Shown: positions 34,141 to 41,549, counted from the first letter of the stretch. The stretch: DNA of 64,000 nucleotides from Caballeronia glathei (GCF_000698595.1 NZ_JFHC01000031.1:28600-92599), one strand, 5' to 3'. Numbers and translations are program-made. Notes: generated from the sequence alone by a model not told the origin.

Positions 34141-34277
34141 TCGATGACTCTCCTGAGCAGTTCAGCTTGATAAAGACGGCTGCGCCAGACGGCGCGTCCT
34201 GCAACATAGGATTGGCGCCCGATCGCGCATCGATGGGTCGATGGATTGCGTCGACGAAGCGCGGTGCAACACGTGTT

Positions 34278-34290
34278 CAAAGTCACTTTG
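34278..34290. repeat. Dispersed phage palindrome, copy 3
   Basis: Reads CAAAGTCACTTTG, a perfect 13-base odd palindrome. It contains the stop codon of the gene at 34283-34675 and lies 138 bases upstream of the primase start. Confidence 0.65.
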
Positions 34291-34675
34291 GCCTCGGGGC
34301 GCGTCGCGCGCGCAGTTGATGCCACTGCGCGTCGTGACGGGCGTACAGTGCCTCGTATTCGGCGTCGCTGAGGTAATGGCGAAGGTATTCAAAGAAGTTG
34401 CGCCGTTCGTCTTTCGTCGGACGGGCGGCGCAATAAAGAGCGGCTCCGGCCGTCCACTCGCTGACGATGTTCAGAGAGCGACAGGCGGCAAGGAGCACGT
34501 CCGCCGGGATTGGACCGAAGAGCGGCTGCAGGAACGCTTCGACCTTGTGCGGCTCATTGGCACAAAGGAGGGAGAGTTGGTGCGTGGCGCAGGCAAAGCG
34601 CCGGTCAGGGTCGCATGCGAGGCCAATGCGCGCGCGATGTGCGTTGCAGCAGATGCGATCGATCGGAAACTGCAT
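34283..34675 (-). CDS. Hypothetical early phage protein
   Basis: A 130-residue protein whose N-terminal 40 residues contain Cys/His clusters (ICCNAHRARIGLACDP, then ACATHQLSLLC), suggesting a metal site. The C-terminal half is helical (DERRNFFEYLRHYLSDAEYEALYARHDAQWH). No family recognised. It starts with ATG at 34675, four bases after the CII-like stop, in the early minus-strand transcript between regulators and primase. The stop lies in the dispersed palindrome at 34278. Confidence 0.6.
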   Translation of the reverse strand: MQFPIDRICCNAHRARIGLACDPDRRFACATHQLSLLCANEPHKVEAFLQPLFGPIPADVLLAACRSLNIVSEWTAGAALYCAARPTKDERRNFFEYLRHYLSDAEYEALYARHDAQWHQLRARRAPRPK

Positions 34676-34679
34676 CTGC

Positions 34680-35216
34680 TTACTTGCGGCGAAGTTTTGA
34701 AAGGCGGATGGCCGTGCGAATGAGGCGCTCGAAGATGCGTTGCCCCTTGCGGCTGACCACCGTTAGCGATTCGGCCTCGTGTAGGTCGATACGGCGGTCC
34801 TGTACGGCGCGGATCACCTCGGTTGCGACTTCGCCGACATGAGCCTGCAGATCCAACGTTGCCACGGTTAGGGACTGAATGTCGTGCGGATGTTCGTGAT
34901 CAGTGGCCTGCTCGCCGGAGACTGTCGTCGGCGCTGCGATCAAGCCGAAGCGCTCATTGAGCGCGTGGAGCGCATCGAGGGCGTAGGGTTCGCTCTCGCG
35001 CTTCTCCTGCATCCATTCGAGCATTAATTCGAACATCTCCATCGAGAGACGGTTCTCGCCCTCGCCGCGCAATCGCAAGCGCAACGACTCGGGCGTGATG
35101 TTCTTGCCGCGACGGTGCGCGAGAAAGTTGGCGGCATCAGCGACTCCGCCCGGTGCTTTGCGGACCGACGTGTACAGCACGTCGAGCCATTCGGTCCCAC
35201 TGTATCGACACGTCAT
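34680..35216 (-). CDS. Phage regulatory protein, CII-like (CP76 family)
   Basis: A 178-residue protein. LYTSVRKAPGGVADAANFLAHRRGKNITPESLRLRLRGEGENRLSMEMFELML reads like the phage CII/CP76 regulators of betaproteobacterial phages: a helix-turn-helix followed by a helix that selects members by life cycle. The C-terminal half is helical and basic (VISRKG-like SRKGQRIFERLIRTAIRLSKLRRK). It lies in the early leftward operon after the Cro-like gene, as CII does. The ATG at 35216 begins the conserved part; 27 codons upstream are rejected. Direct control of integrase or repressor is an inference. Confidence 0.65.
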   Translation of the reverse strand: MTCRYSGTEWLDVLYTSVRKAPGGVADAANFLAHRRGKNITPESLRLRLRGEGENRLSMEMFELMLEWMQEKRESEPYALDALHALNERFGLIAAPTTVSGEQATDHEHPHDIQSLTVATLDLQAHVGEVATEVIRAVQDRRIDLHEAESLTVVSRKGQRIFERLIRTAIRLSKLRRK

Positions 35217-35327
35217 GCCCCGCCCCAATTCTTTGGAATGTGCTTTTTCATACTGTCTGCCGCTGGCCTGTGCTCGTACGATGCGAAGTTGGCTCAACCA
35301 AATCCAAACTCGATGTTCAAAAAATCT

Positions 35328-35525
35328 TCATTGCGCCCCGTCCGCGCTTTCGGCCAACACCGACTCCTCAGAAAGACTCGTGAAGTAATAAGGCAGCACT
35401 TGAATCCCCGAATCGCCGCGACCGGTGATCAAGCGAGCGCTGATGTCGGTGAGTGTGGAGTAAGGCACGTCGGTCAGTTCGGCAGTCGACCGCAAGTCGC
35501 CCTCTTCCTTGTCCGCGCGAGCCAT
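35328..35525 (-). CDS. Small helix-turn-helix-like early protein
   Basis: A 65-residue protein. ELTDVPYSTLTDISARLITGRGDSGIQVLPYYF follows the pattern of small phage HTH proteins (recognition helix, then a Gly-rich turn and a helix ending in YF). The ATG at 35525 begins the ordered part; a TTG at 35607 is the longer alternative. No clear ribosome site. It lies between the Cro-like and CII-like genes in the early minus-strand operon. Confidence 0.45.
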   Translation of the reverse strand: MARADKEEGDLRSTAELTDVPYSTLTDISARLITGRGDSGIQVLPYYFTSLSEESVLAESADGAQ

Positions 35526-35634
35526 GGCGGCATCGAGAGGTGTTGGATCTCGGTGGTGGGATGAGACGACGCCAGGCGACGGCCTACGCGTGGTGGATAC
35601 CCGGTGCAAATCTCAAAGAGTACGTGCTCACAAT

Positions 35635-35832
35635 TCACGGCTGCTGCGATTCCTGCATGGACTCATCCAATTGGCGGAGCGCGTCAGGATTCATGGCGCG
35701 AAATGCGACCATCCACGGATCTGGAATGTGGTTTCCGCTTACCCACTGCGAAATTCGGCCCTTGGTTAAGCCGGTGATCTGCATCACCCTGCGTCGCCCG
35801 CCCATTGCTTCGATAATTTTGGTCGCATCCAT
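35635..35832 (-). CDS. Cro-like helix-turn-helix protein
   Basis: A 65-residue protein: MDATKIIEAMGGRRRVMQITGLTKGRISQWVSGNHIPDPWMV is a Cro/YdaS-type HTH (recognition helix TKGRISQWV). It is divergent from the CI-like gene across an operator region, the classic lambda-type switch. The promoter is clear: TTGTCT (35862-35867), 17 bases, TATACT (35839-35844), read on the minus strand. The start codon is only about 7 bases after the -10, so the mRNA has little or no leader. The repressor half-site TGGTTTAG lies in the promoter spacer. Confidence 0.8.
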   Translation of the reverse strand: MDATKIIEAMGGRRRVMQITGLTKGRISQWVSGNHIPDPWMVAFRAMNPDALRQLDESMQESQQP

Positions 35833-35838
35833 GTCTGA

Positions 35839-35903
35839 AGTATAGAACGCTAAACCATCGGAGACAAGCAATCTAAACCACTGATGGTTTAGATTCTTAA
35901 ACC
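35839..35903. promoter_or_regulatory. Operator/promoter region between the Cro-like and CI-like genes
   Basis: The Cro-side promoter has -35 at 35862-35867 and -10 at 35839-35844 (minus strand). Repressor sites: half-site TAAACCA at 35851-35857 (inside the spacer), full inverted repeat ATCTAAACCA / TGGTTTAGAT at 35871-35880 and 35885-35894 with a 4-base centre, and half-site TTAAACCA ending at 35904, which runs into the CI-like ATG. The layout gives at least three binding positions, like a lambda oR. Confidence 0.85.
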
Positions 35904-36572
35904 ATGAGCCTTGCCGAACGTATCCACACAATCCTCACCGAGACTGGCATCGACCAGCCGACGCTTGCCAACCATGCCGGGGTGACCAAGGGCACTGTCA
36001 ATCAGTGGCTGACAGGGCAAATCAAGTCCATCAAGCTCGAATACGCGGTGGGAATTCAAAACGCGCTCGGGTATAACGCGGTGTGGATCGTTATGGGCCA
36101 AGGTAAGAAAACTGCTCCAAAGGCAGACAACGACGAAATCGTGTGGGACCCGCAGCCGGTTCCGCCGGGACGACCAATTCCAGTTTTAGGCATGGCACAG
36201 TTAGGGGACGACGGCTACTGGGCAGATATCGAATACCCGGTCGGCCATGGGGACGGGTTTATTGACTTCCCTTCGACGGACAAGGATGCGTACGCCTTGA
36301 AGTGCGTAGGCGACTCGATGCGCCCGCGGATTAAAGATGGTGAGTTTGTGGTGATTGAACCCAATCGGCCCGTCGAACCGGGTGACGAGGTGCTGGTGAA
36401 ATCTGAAGACGGTCGCGTGATGGTCAAGGAGTTTGCGTACTCCCGCGCTGGTCGCATTCACCTGCTTTCCACCAACGCTGCCCACGCGACCATCGCGATC
36501 CCCAAAGAGCAGATTGCAAAGATGCACTTTGTCGGAGCCATTGTGAAGAAGGCATCGTGGCGCCCAACTTGA
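35904..36572 (+). CDS. CI-like phage repressor (HTH plus S24 peptidase)
   Basis: A 222-residue repressor. Residues 1-60 are an XRE-type HTH (QPTLANHAGVTKGTVNQWLTG). Residues ~90-215 are a LexA/CI-type S24 domain with the dyad Ser138 (VGDSMRP) and Lys175 (VMVKEF), 37 apart as in LexA. The expected Ala-Gly cleavage site is replaced by Leu100-Gly101 in GMAQLGDDG, so self-cleavage may be slower or differently triggered. The ATG at 35904 has no ribosome site and overlaps an operator half-site (TAAACCATG), which suggests a leaderless mRNA as for lambda cI from PRM. A terminator follows. Confidence 0.9.
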   Translation: MSLAERIHTILTETGIDQPTLANHAGVTKGTVNQWLTGQIKSIKLEYAVGIQNALGYNAVWIVMGQGKKTAPKADNDEIVWDPQPVPPGRPIPVLGMAQLGDDGYWADIEYPVGHGDGFIDFPSTDKDAYALKCVGDSMRPRIKDGEFVVIEPNRPVEPGDEVLVKSEDGRVMVKEFAYSRAGRIHLLSTNAAHATIAIPKEQIAKMHFVGAIVKKASWRPT

Positions 36573-36589
36573 CCCTCAGTCTTAAGAGC

Positions 36590-36615
36590 AACCCGCCGTT
36601 CGGCGGGTTTTTTTT
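36590..36615 (+). terminator. Rho-independent terminator after the CI-like gene
   Basis: ACCCGCC pairs with GGCGGGT over GTTC, followed by eight T (36608-36615). It lies 18 bases after the repressor stop and insulates the early rightward promoter at 36655. Confidence 0.93.
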
Positions 36616-36641
36616 CGCAGAGCGGTAGAAAACTATCTCGG

Positions 36642-36683
36642 TGGTTTAGTTTTCTTGACTGCTGTGGTTTAGCGTTCTATCCT
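36642..36683 (+). promoter_or_regulatory. Early rightward promoter with repressor half-sites
   Basis: TTGACT (36655-36660), 17 bases, TATCCT (36678-36683), with the half-site TGGTTTAG in the spacer at the same place as in the Cro-side promoter; both share TGGTTTAGCGTTCTAT. A second half-site TGGTTTAG lies just upstream at 36642-36649. It should drive the plus-strand operon from 36712 and be shut by the CI-like repressor. Confidence 0.85.
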
Positions 36684-36711
36684 ACATCACGTTTTCGACA
36701 AGAGGACTGTG

Positions 36712-36876
36712 ATGAAACGCTACCGTTGCTTTTACCTGCTGGCGGGTGACGAGCCCTCGCTCACCCGATCCATTCAATTACATGCTGCCGATGCGAGCCG
36801 AGCCGCTCGGCTCGCAGCGAGCGTCACCGGCTGCGCCATGGTGACGGACGTTGTCCGCATGGGAGACGTCGAATGA
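36712..36876 (+). CDS. Small hypothetical protein, first gene of the early plus-strand operon
   Basis: A 54-residue protein (MKRYRCFYLLAGDEP...MGDVE). ATG at 36712 with AGAGGA nine bases upstream. It is the first gene after the repressed promoter (-10 at 36678), and its stop overlaps the next start (ATGA at 36873). No family recognised; its size, ribosome site and overlap support it as real. Confidence 0.6.
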   Translation: MKRYRCFYLLAGDEPSLTRSIQLHAADASRAARLAASVTGCAMVTDVVRMGDVE

Positions 36877-37127
36877 GCGGCCTCCCCGACTTCCGAACTT
36901 CAGCCCGCATAGCGCGACTGCGCGAAATGCAAGGCTTGCCGCCGGAGATTCCGCTCGGCCACACCATCTACCGCCAAAGTGACTTTGAAAAGTCCAAGCT
37001 CTGGCGAGCAGTGTTCATCGCGGCGTTCGTCATCGGGATTGTCAATCTCGTTGAGCCTGCGCCGCGATCGGATCCTGCACCGGCTACCGCGCATGACACG
37101 CGCGCCGTAGCCCGCCCGACCGTGTAG
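36873..37127 (+). CDS. Small membrane protein of the early operon
   Basis: An 84-residue protein with a single membrane segment (AVFIAAFVIGIVNLV, residues ~46-60), basic and polar on both sides. Unknown family. Start ATG at 36873 overlapping the previous stop. It contains a perfect copy of the dispersed palindrome (36975-36987) within the coding sequence. Confidence 0.55.
   Translation: MSGLPDFRTSARIARLREMQGLPPEIPLGHTIYRQSDFEKSKLWRAVFIAAFVIGIVNLVEPAPRSDPAPATAHDTRAVARPTV
36975..36987. repeat. Dispersed phage palindrome, copy 4
   Basis: Reads CAAAGTGACTTTG, a perfect 13-base odd palindrome, inside the coding sequence of the small membrane protein. It is the reverse complement of the copy at 34278. 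Confidence 0.65.
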
Positions 37128-37135
37128 GTGCGGCC

Positions 37136-37339
37136 ATGTCCAATCGGATCCCCGTTACTGATGCTGAGATCGCGAAGGAACACCGCCTTCGCGGCGTCCG
37201 TGGTTCGGCCTCCTCCGCCATCACCAACGCCGCAATTCGAATTTGCCTGACCAACTGCGCCGAGCTGCGCAAGAAGCAGCATCATCCAGAACCATTAGAG
37301 CCGGACCTGAAACGCCTCGCGGCCGGCGATATCGACTGA
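37136..37339 (+). CDS. Small hypothetical early protein
   Basis: A 67-residue basic helical protein (SNRIPVTDAEIAKEHRLRGVRG..., then ICLTNCAELRKKQHH). ATG at 37136, eight bases after the previous stop, with a weak site GTAGGTG upstream. Unknown function; its place in the tight early operon supports it. Confidence 0.5.
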   Translation: MSNRIPVTDAEIAKEHRLRGVRGSASSAITNAAIRICLTNCAELRKKQHHPEPLEPDLKRLAAGDID

Positions 37340-37347
37340 AGAGACCC

Positions 37348-37704
37348 ATGCCAAAAATTAATCAACTCCCGCATCGCGAAGTTGAGCGTACCGACACGCT
37401 CTGCCTTCGCACTCGGGTCAAATACGATCCGATGGCGTCACGCGCATCGACGCCTGTAATGGTCAGCGCCTACGTCGTGCATCGCAAGCCGCTTCAAGGC
37501 AGCGTTCATACGCTCTACATGATCATGGACGGAGGCGACGTCGCGCGGACACAGATCTCGTATCCGAGCGAAGGTGACTGCGAAACCGCACTCCGCGCAC
37601 GAACGAACGCTCGGCGCGCAGCATGTGCCGCCATTAGCAAAGCGAAGCGGTCCGGAAAGAAGGGCTGGCAGGCGAAGCCGATGACCGTTAAGGAGGCCGC
37701 GTGA
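37348..37704 (+). CDS. Hypothetical early protein
   Basis: A 118-residue basic protein (VKYDPMASRASTPVMVSAYVVHRKPLQGSVHTLYMIMDGGDVARTQISYPSEGDC, then an Arg/Lys/Ala-rich C-terminus). ATG at 37348 with GAAGAGA about 7 bases upstream. Family not recognised. It overlaps the next gene by four bases (GTGA). Likely nucleic-acid-binding by composition only. Confidence 0.55.
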   Translation: MPKINQLPHREVERTDTLCLRTRVKYDPMASRASTPVMVSAYVVHRKPLQGSVHTLYMIMDGGDVARTQISYPSEGDCETALRARTNARRAACAAISKAKRSGKKGWQAKPMTVKEAA

Positions 37705-37943
37705 CGCTGTCCTCTTTCATAGCGATCACCATCTGCATCGCTGTGTGGCTGTTGCTGCAAAACGGCCGGCGCCGCGTGTACGGTGCGGTGCTCGGTCTCG
37801 CCAACACCCTCCTCTGGATCCTCGCGGCACTCTCGGCCGGCACAAACATGGTCGCCCTGGTCGCCGGCGTTTGCGCGCTGCAATTCGCATGCTTCCTGCT
37901 CGCAGTTGCGAGCGTATCGTTCCGGAGATCACATGCGCACTGA
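37701..37943 (+). CDS. Small two-helix membrane protein of the early operon
   Basis: An 80-residue very hydrophobic protein with segments at ~5-20 and ~28-72, likely two or three membrane helices, and a basic loop NGRRR. GTG start at 37701 overlaps the previous stop (GTGA), with AAGGAGG upstream. Unknown function. Phage early membrane proteins sometimes serve in superinfection exclusion; nothing here proves it. Confidence 0.55.
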   Translation: MTLSSFIAITICIAVWLLLQNGRRRVYGAVLGLANTLLWILAALSAGTNMVALVAGVCALQFACFLLAVASVSFRRSHAH

Positions 37944-38217
37944 CCTGTCCGACATCGCAAAGCACCTGATCCTATTGCTTCGCGACAAAAGCGCCGCGCT
38001 CAACTTCGACGAGCTCCGCGAGCAACTGCCCGATGCAGATTTCCAATGGATCGTCGCCGAACTGATGATGCTTTGGCGATCGCGCGTTGTCCGTCGCGGC
38101 GTCGACACGAAAACCGGTCGCGTCGTGTACTGGCTGAATGACGTAAATCCAAATCGCCACATCCAGGAGGAAGTGGACCCGCTGCTCCCCCGTCCGCAGG
38201 AGGATCACCATGTCTAA
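37933..38217 (+). CDS. Small winged-helix-like early protein
   Basis: A 94-residue protein: DIAKHLILLLRDKSAALNFDELREQLPDADFQWIVAELMMLWRSRVVRRGVDTKTGRVVYWL has the helix-helix-helix-hairpin rhythm of a winged helix. ATG at 37933, inside the end of the previous gene, with CCGGAG ahead. It overlaps the ParB-like gene by eight bases. The partner or target is unknown; pairing with the ParB-like protein is suggested by the overlap. Confidence 0.55.
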   Translation: MRTDLSDIAKHLILLLRDKSAALNFDELREQLPDADFQWIVAELMMLWRSRVVRRGVDTKTGRVVYWLNDVNPNRHIQEEVDPLLPRPQEDHHV

Positions 38218-39307
38218 GTCGCGCGGATTGGCGCTCGACGAGCCGATCGTCACCGGCAACACAAAAGCCGCAGTGAAAGCCGCGGGCGGCGGATCGTCTG
38301 ACCTCTGGACGGTCCCGCCCTCCGCCTTGCACTACGACTCACGCGACAATGTGCGCTCCCTCGACCCGGAGCGAGTCCGTCACGTTGCTGACCTGATCAA
38401 GGCCAACGGATACGACCGCAAGAAACCGATCGGCTGTATCGTCAAGAAGGTCGACGGCGAGGATCGGATTTACGTGTACGAAGGCCAACATCGCTACCAT
38501 GGCGCCTTGCTCGCGATCAGCGAAGGTGCCCCCATCGAACGCCTGCCTATCGTCATCGACGAAGCGAAATCGGTCAATCGCGTAAACCTGATTATCGCGG
38601 GCGTTACGAACAACGATGGCGAGAAGCTCACGCCACTCGAGCTGGCCGCTGCCGTCGTCGAGCTGCAGCTCCTCGACGTCGACCAGGCGACGATCTGCAA
38701 ACGCCTCGGCATTTCGGACCAGACTGTGCGTGATGTTGTGCTGCTGGCAAATGCGCCCGAGCAGATTCATTCGCTTGTTCGGTCAAAGACAGTCTCATCG
38801 ACTCTCGCCATCGAAGAGATTCGTCAGCACGGTGCGAAAAAGGCGCTAGACCGCCTTGCAAAGGCGGTGTCAAATGCCAAGGCAAGCGGAAAATACAAGA
38901 TCACCAAGAAGGCACTCGAAAAGCCGGCGATAGACAAAATCAGCGCCCCACATGCAAAGCAACTTTTGCAGGCATTGCACGCTGTGCTGCACGACCCGTT
39001 CTTCGGAAAACTATCGCCGGGCACGATTACCGGTGTACACACCGCTCTCATGCCACTCGCGGACCTACTCGATGCGGCACTTAAAAAGGGCTCACCGGAG
39101 ACAGCGCATATCGATGCAGAAGGCGACCCAAACGACTACGCGGTGACGCCTCCCGATGAGCACGGCAATGTCGAACCGAGCGAGATCTTCACACCGGGCG
39201 GACGGCGCGGCGACAGGCCTTTGGCCGAGATCCGCATCGCGCAGTATGCGCCCGGTCGCGATAGCGACGGAAAGCGGACAGATAAAATTAATGGAGCAGC
39301 TGAATGA
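38210..39307 (+). CDS. ParB-like protein (ParB N-terminal/nuclease-like domain)
   Basis: A 365-residue protein. Residues ~35-120 are a ParB/Srx-type N-terminal domain (LHYDSRDNVRSLDPERVRHVADLIKANGYD, IYVYEGQHRYHGALLA; the G-x-x-R motif is EGQHR). Residues ~155-190 are an HTH (QATICKRLGISDQTVRDVVLLANAP). The C-terminal part is basic and linker-rich. Phage ParB-like proteins act in partition, as CTP switches or as regulators. No ParA gene is visible near it. Its HTH and the dispersed palindrome in the same prophage make a site-protein pair a reasonable guess. ATG at 38210, 8-base overlap upstream, 4-base overlap with the PrtN-type gene. Confidence 0.8.
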   Translation: MSKSRGLALDEPIVTGNTKAAVKAAGGGSSDLWTVPPSALHYDSRDNVRSLDPERVRHVADLIKANGYDRKKPIGCIVKKVDGEDRIYVYEGQHRYHGALLAISEGAPIERLPIVIDEAKSVNRVNLIIAGVTNNDGEKLTPLELAAAVVELQLLDVDQATICKRLGISDQTVRDVVLLANAPEQIHSLVRSKTVSSTLAIEEIRQHGAKKALDRLAKAVSNAKASGKYKITKKALEKPAIDKISAPHAKQLLQALHAVLHDPFFGKLSPGTITGVHTALMPLADLLDAALKKGSPETAHIDAEGDPNDYAVTPPDEHGNVEPSEIFTPGGRRGDRPLAEIRIAQYAPGRDSDGKRTDKINGAAE

Positions 39308-39570
39308 ACACGGTATTCCTGTTGATGGCCCAGTTCGGCGCGAGGGCTGTGATCCCCATCGATGAGGTGTGCCGCGCCTATTTTCCGCATCTTGAGGTCG
39401 ACAAGCTCCTGCGCAAGATCAACTACGGCGAGATCAAACTTCCTCTTGTACGCATTGAGGCGTCGCAGAAGAGCGCCAAAGGGGTCTATGTGCAAGACCT
39501 CGCCAACTACATTGATGAACGCAGGGCGGCAGCGAAGAAAGAATGTAACCAGTTGACTCACACGTCCTGA
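39304..39570 (+). CDS. PrtN-family (pyocin activator-like) protein
   Basis: An 88-residue protein of the pyocin activator PrtN family: FLLMAQFGARAVIPIDEVCRAYFPHLEVDKLLRKINYGEIKLPLVRIEASQKSAKGVYVQDLANYIDERRAAA covers the whole family domain, an AlpA/excisionase-like winged helix. In P. aeruginosa PrtN activates pyocin genes; in prophages, family members near the integrase may act as excisionase or activator. ATG at 39304 overlaps the ParB-like stop. Last gene of the early rightward operon; the IS66 element lies downstream. Confidence 0.85.
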   Translation: MNTVFLLMAQFGARAVIPIDEVCRAYFPHLEVDKLLRKINYGEIKLPLVRIEASQKSAKGVYVQDLANYIDERRAAAKKECNQLTHTS

Positions 39571-39895
39571 TACCTGCAAAGCGCCGTGTCGAATGCAAGT
39601 GAATGCGAAAACTCTAACAACCGAGCGAAGACCTCTTTGTCCAGTCACCGACAAGAACGAGGTGTCCGACACTGATCGCGAGCGACCGAGCGCCATCAAC
39701 TCGGTTGCTTCCTTGCTACAGCGGTAGGACGCGACTGGCCTCGGACAGTCGCGTTCGGATCCCTTAACAAACGGTGGGTGCCACCCGCAGGCAACCAAGA
39801 GCGCGACCGATTCCGGACGCAAGACGAATGTTCGCAGCTCGTCAATCCTCCTACTGGACCGTGGTCTACGCATGCATAGCGCCAAACGCCCCGCG
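39571..39895. other. Intergenic stretch between the PrtN-type gene and IS66
   Basis: Nothing coding is supported. The long minus-strand frame (39136-39885) covers the end of two real genes on the other strand and starts in this stretch without a ribosome site. The sequence is high-GC, unordered, with no clear terminator hairpin with a T-tract. Confidence 0.4.
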
Positions 39896-39903
39896 GAACA
39901 GTT
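39896..39903. repeat. Target site duplication, left copy (GAACAGTT)
   Basis: GAACAGTT directly precedes the left end of the IS66 element. An identical 8-mer follows the right end at 42453-42460. Eight bases is the usual IS66 duplication length. Confidence 0.95.
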
Positions 39904-39959
39904 GTAAGCATTCGACCTGCACCGTCGCGGATTACGTTGACGTGTGAGGGGATCGGCTG

Positions 39960-41549
39960 CTAGCGAACGGGATCGATGTGTGAGGCAGCGGGAAGCAAAG
40001 GAGCGACGTTCCAGGGTAACAGTTCGTCGATCCGGTTCACCGGGTGATCTGCGATGCGTTCGATGACGTAGTGCAGGTAGGCTTCTGGATCAATGCCGTT
40101 CAGGCGGGCAGAACCGATCAGGCTGTACATCGCAGCCGCACGTTCACCGCCTGAGTCCGCACCGGCAAATAAAAAATTCCGCCTTCCGATTGCTACACCG
40201 CGCAATGCGCGCTCGGCAATCAGATTGTCAATCTCAGTCTGACCATCGCTGCAGTAATAGACCAGCGCAGGCCAGCGATTCAACGAATACTGGATCGCTT
40301 TGGTGGTGTCCGACTTCGCGGAGAGTGTGAGAAGCGTCGCCTCGAACCACCGCTTCATATCATCAAGCAGCGGCACAGCCTTCTCCTGGCGAACGCGCCG
40401 TCGTTCTTCAGGCGGCTTGCCACGAATGTGCTCTTCGATGCGATAGAGAGCGCCGATGCGCTCGAGTGCTTCGCTGGTGATCGGTGATGCCCGAACAGCG
40501 TGCAGATCATGTAGCTTTCGACGTGCATGCGCCATGCACGCTGCTTCGCGAATCTGACCGCCGAGGTACAGATCTGCATAGCCGGCGAAGGCGTCTGCCT
40601 GCAGTACGCCCGTGAAGTTGGCCAGGTGACGCTGTGGATGTTCGCCGCGACGATCCGGTGTATAGGCAAACCAGACCGCCGGCGCTTCGTCCGAACCGCT
40701 GGGCCGGTCATCGCGCACATACACCCAGAGCCGGCCGGTCTTCGTCCTGCCATTGCCCGGCGCAAGCACCGGCAGCGGTGTGTCGTCGGCGTGAACCTTG
40801 CTGCCGCCAAGTGCATGGCGGCGCACCGCGTCGACCAGCGGGTTGAGTAGCCAGGTCAGACTGCCCAGCCAGTGGCCCATAGTGCCCGGTTCGATCTCGA
40901 CTCCGTCGCGCGCGTACATGACGGACTGGCGATAGAACGGGATGTGGTACGCGAACTTCGATGTCGTGATGTGGGCGAGCAAAGCTGGACCGGGCAGGCC
41001 GCGATCGATCGGCCGGCTCGGCGCAGCGGCTTGCACGATGCAGTCGCAGCACGAACAGGCGAATTTGGGACGGCGATGACGGATGACGCGGAAGTGCGCG
41101 CGCACGTATTCAAGTTGCTCGGATACGTCTTCGCCCAGCGGTTTGAGTGTGCCACCGCATTCCGGGCAGTCTTCCTCGATGGGCCGATGCACACGCTCTT
41201 CGCGTTCGAGGTGATCAGGTAGTGGTTTGCGACAGGCGCTCTCGCGGCGTTGATGCGCCTTCTTCGAATCAGCCTGGGCGGCCGCACCTTCATCGGCCTG
41301 CAGGTCCTCAAGTCGCAGTTCGAGCTGCTCGATCTGACGCTCCACCTTCTCAGACTTGCGACCGAACTGCATGCGGCGCAGCTTCGCAATCGTCAGCTTC
41401 AGATGCTCGATCTCGATTACGCGGGAGCTGAGTTGGTCCTGCAACTCGACGACCCGCTGCGCGTTTGCATGAGCTGACGCCGCATGCGCGCGCACCAGCG
41501 CCTTGAGCGCATCAATGTCGTCGGGCAGGTCGGTATCGGTCAGATCCAT
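39960..41549 (-). CDS. tnpC: IS66 transposase (TnpC)
   Basis: A 529-residue IS66 DDE transposase. An N-terminal leucine-rich helix (ELQDQLSSRVIEIEHLKLTIAKLRRMQFGRKSEK) and a Zn-finger-like segment (CPECGG ... CSCCDC) precede the catalytic part (VHADDTPLPVLAPG, DRPSGSDEAPAVWFAYTPDR, GVLQADAFAGY). The C-terminus has the IS66 signature LNGIDPEAYLHYVIERIADHPVNRIDELLPWNV. ATG at 41549. Complete, so the element may be active. Confidence 0.97.
   Translation of the reverse strand: MDLTDTDLPDDIDALKALVRAHAASAHANAQRVVELQDQLSSRVIEIEHLKLTIAKLRRMQFGRKSEKVERQIEQLELRLEDLQADEGAAAQADSKKAHQRRESACRKPLPDHLEREERVHRPIEEDCPECGGTLKPLGEDVSEQLEYVRAHFRVIRHRRPKFACSCCDCIVQAAAPSRPIDRGLPGPALLAHITTSKFAYHIPFYRQSVMYARDGVEIEPGTMGHWLGSLTWLLNPLVDAVRRHALGGSKVHADDTPLPVLAPGNGRTKTGRLWVYVRDDRPSGSDEAPAVWFAYTPDRRGEHPQRHLANFTGVLQADAFAGYADLYLGGQIREAACMAHARRKLHDLHAVRASPITSEALERIGALYRIEEHIRGKPPEERRRVRQEKAVPLLDDMKRWFEATLLTLSAKSDTTKAIQYSLNRWPALVYYCSDGQTEIDNLIAERALRGVAIGRRNFLFAGADSGGERAAAMYSLIGSARLNGIDPEAYLHYVIERIADHPVNRIDELLPWNVAPLLPAASHIDPVR

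Noticed and set aside
35862..36683. Idea that the repressor also binds the CAAAGTSACTTTG palindrome
   Set aside because: The operators share TAAACCA/TGGTTTA and have no copy of the other palindrome, so two different readers are more likely.
39136..39885. 249-residue minus-strand frame over the ParB/PrtN gene ends
   Set aside because: Overlaps two well-supported plus-strand genes and has no ribosome site or known domain.
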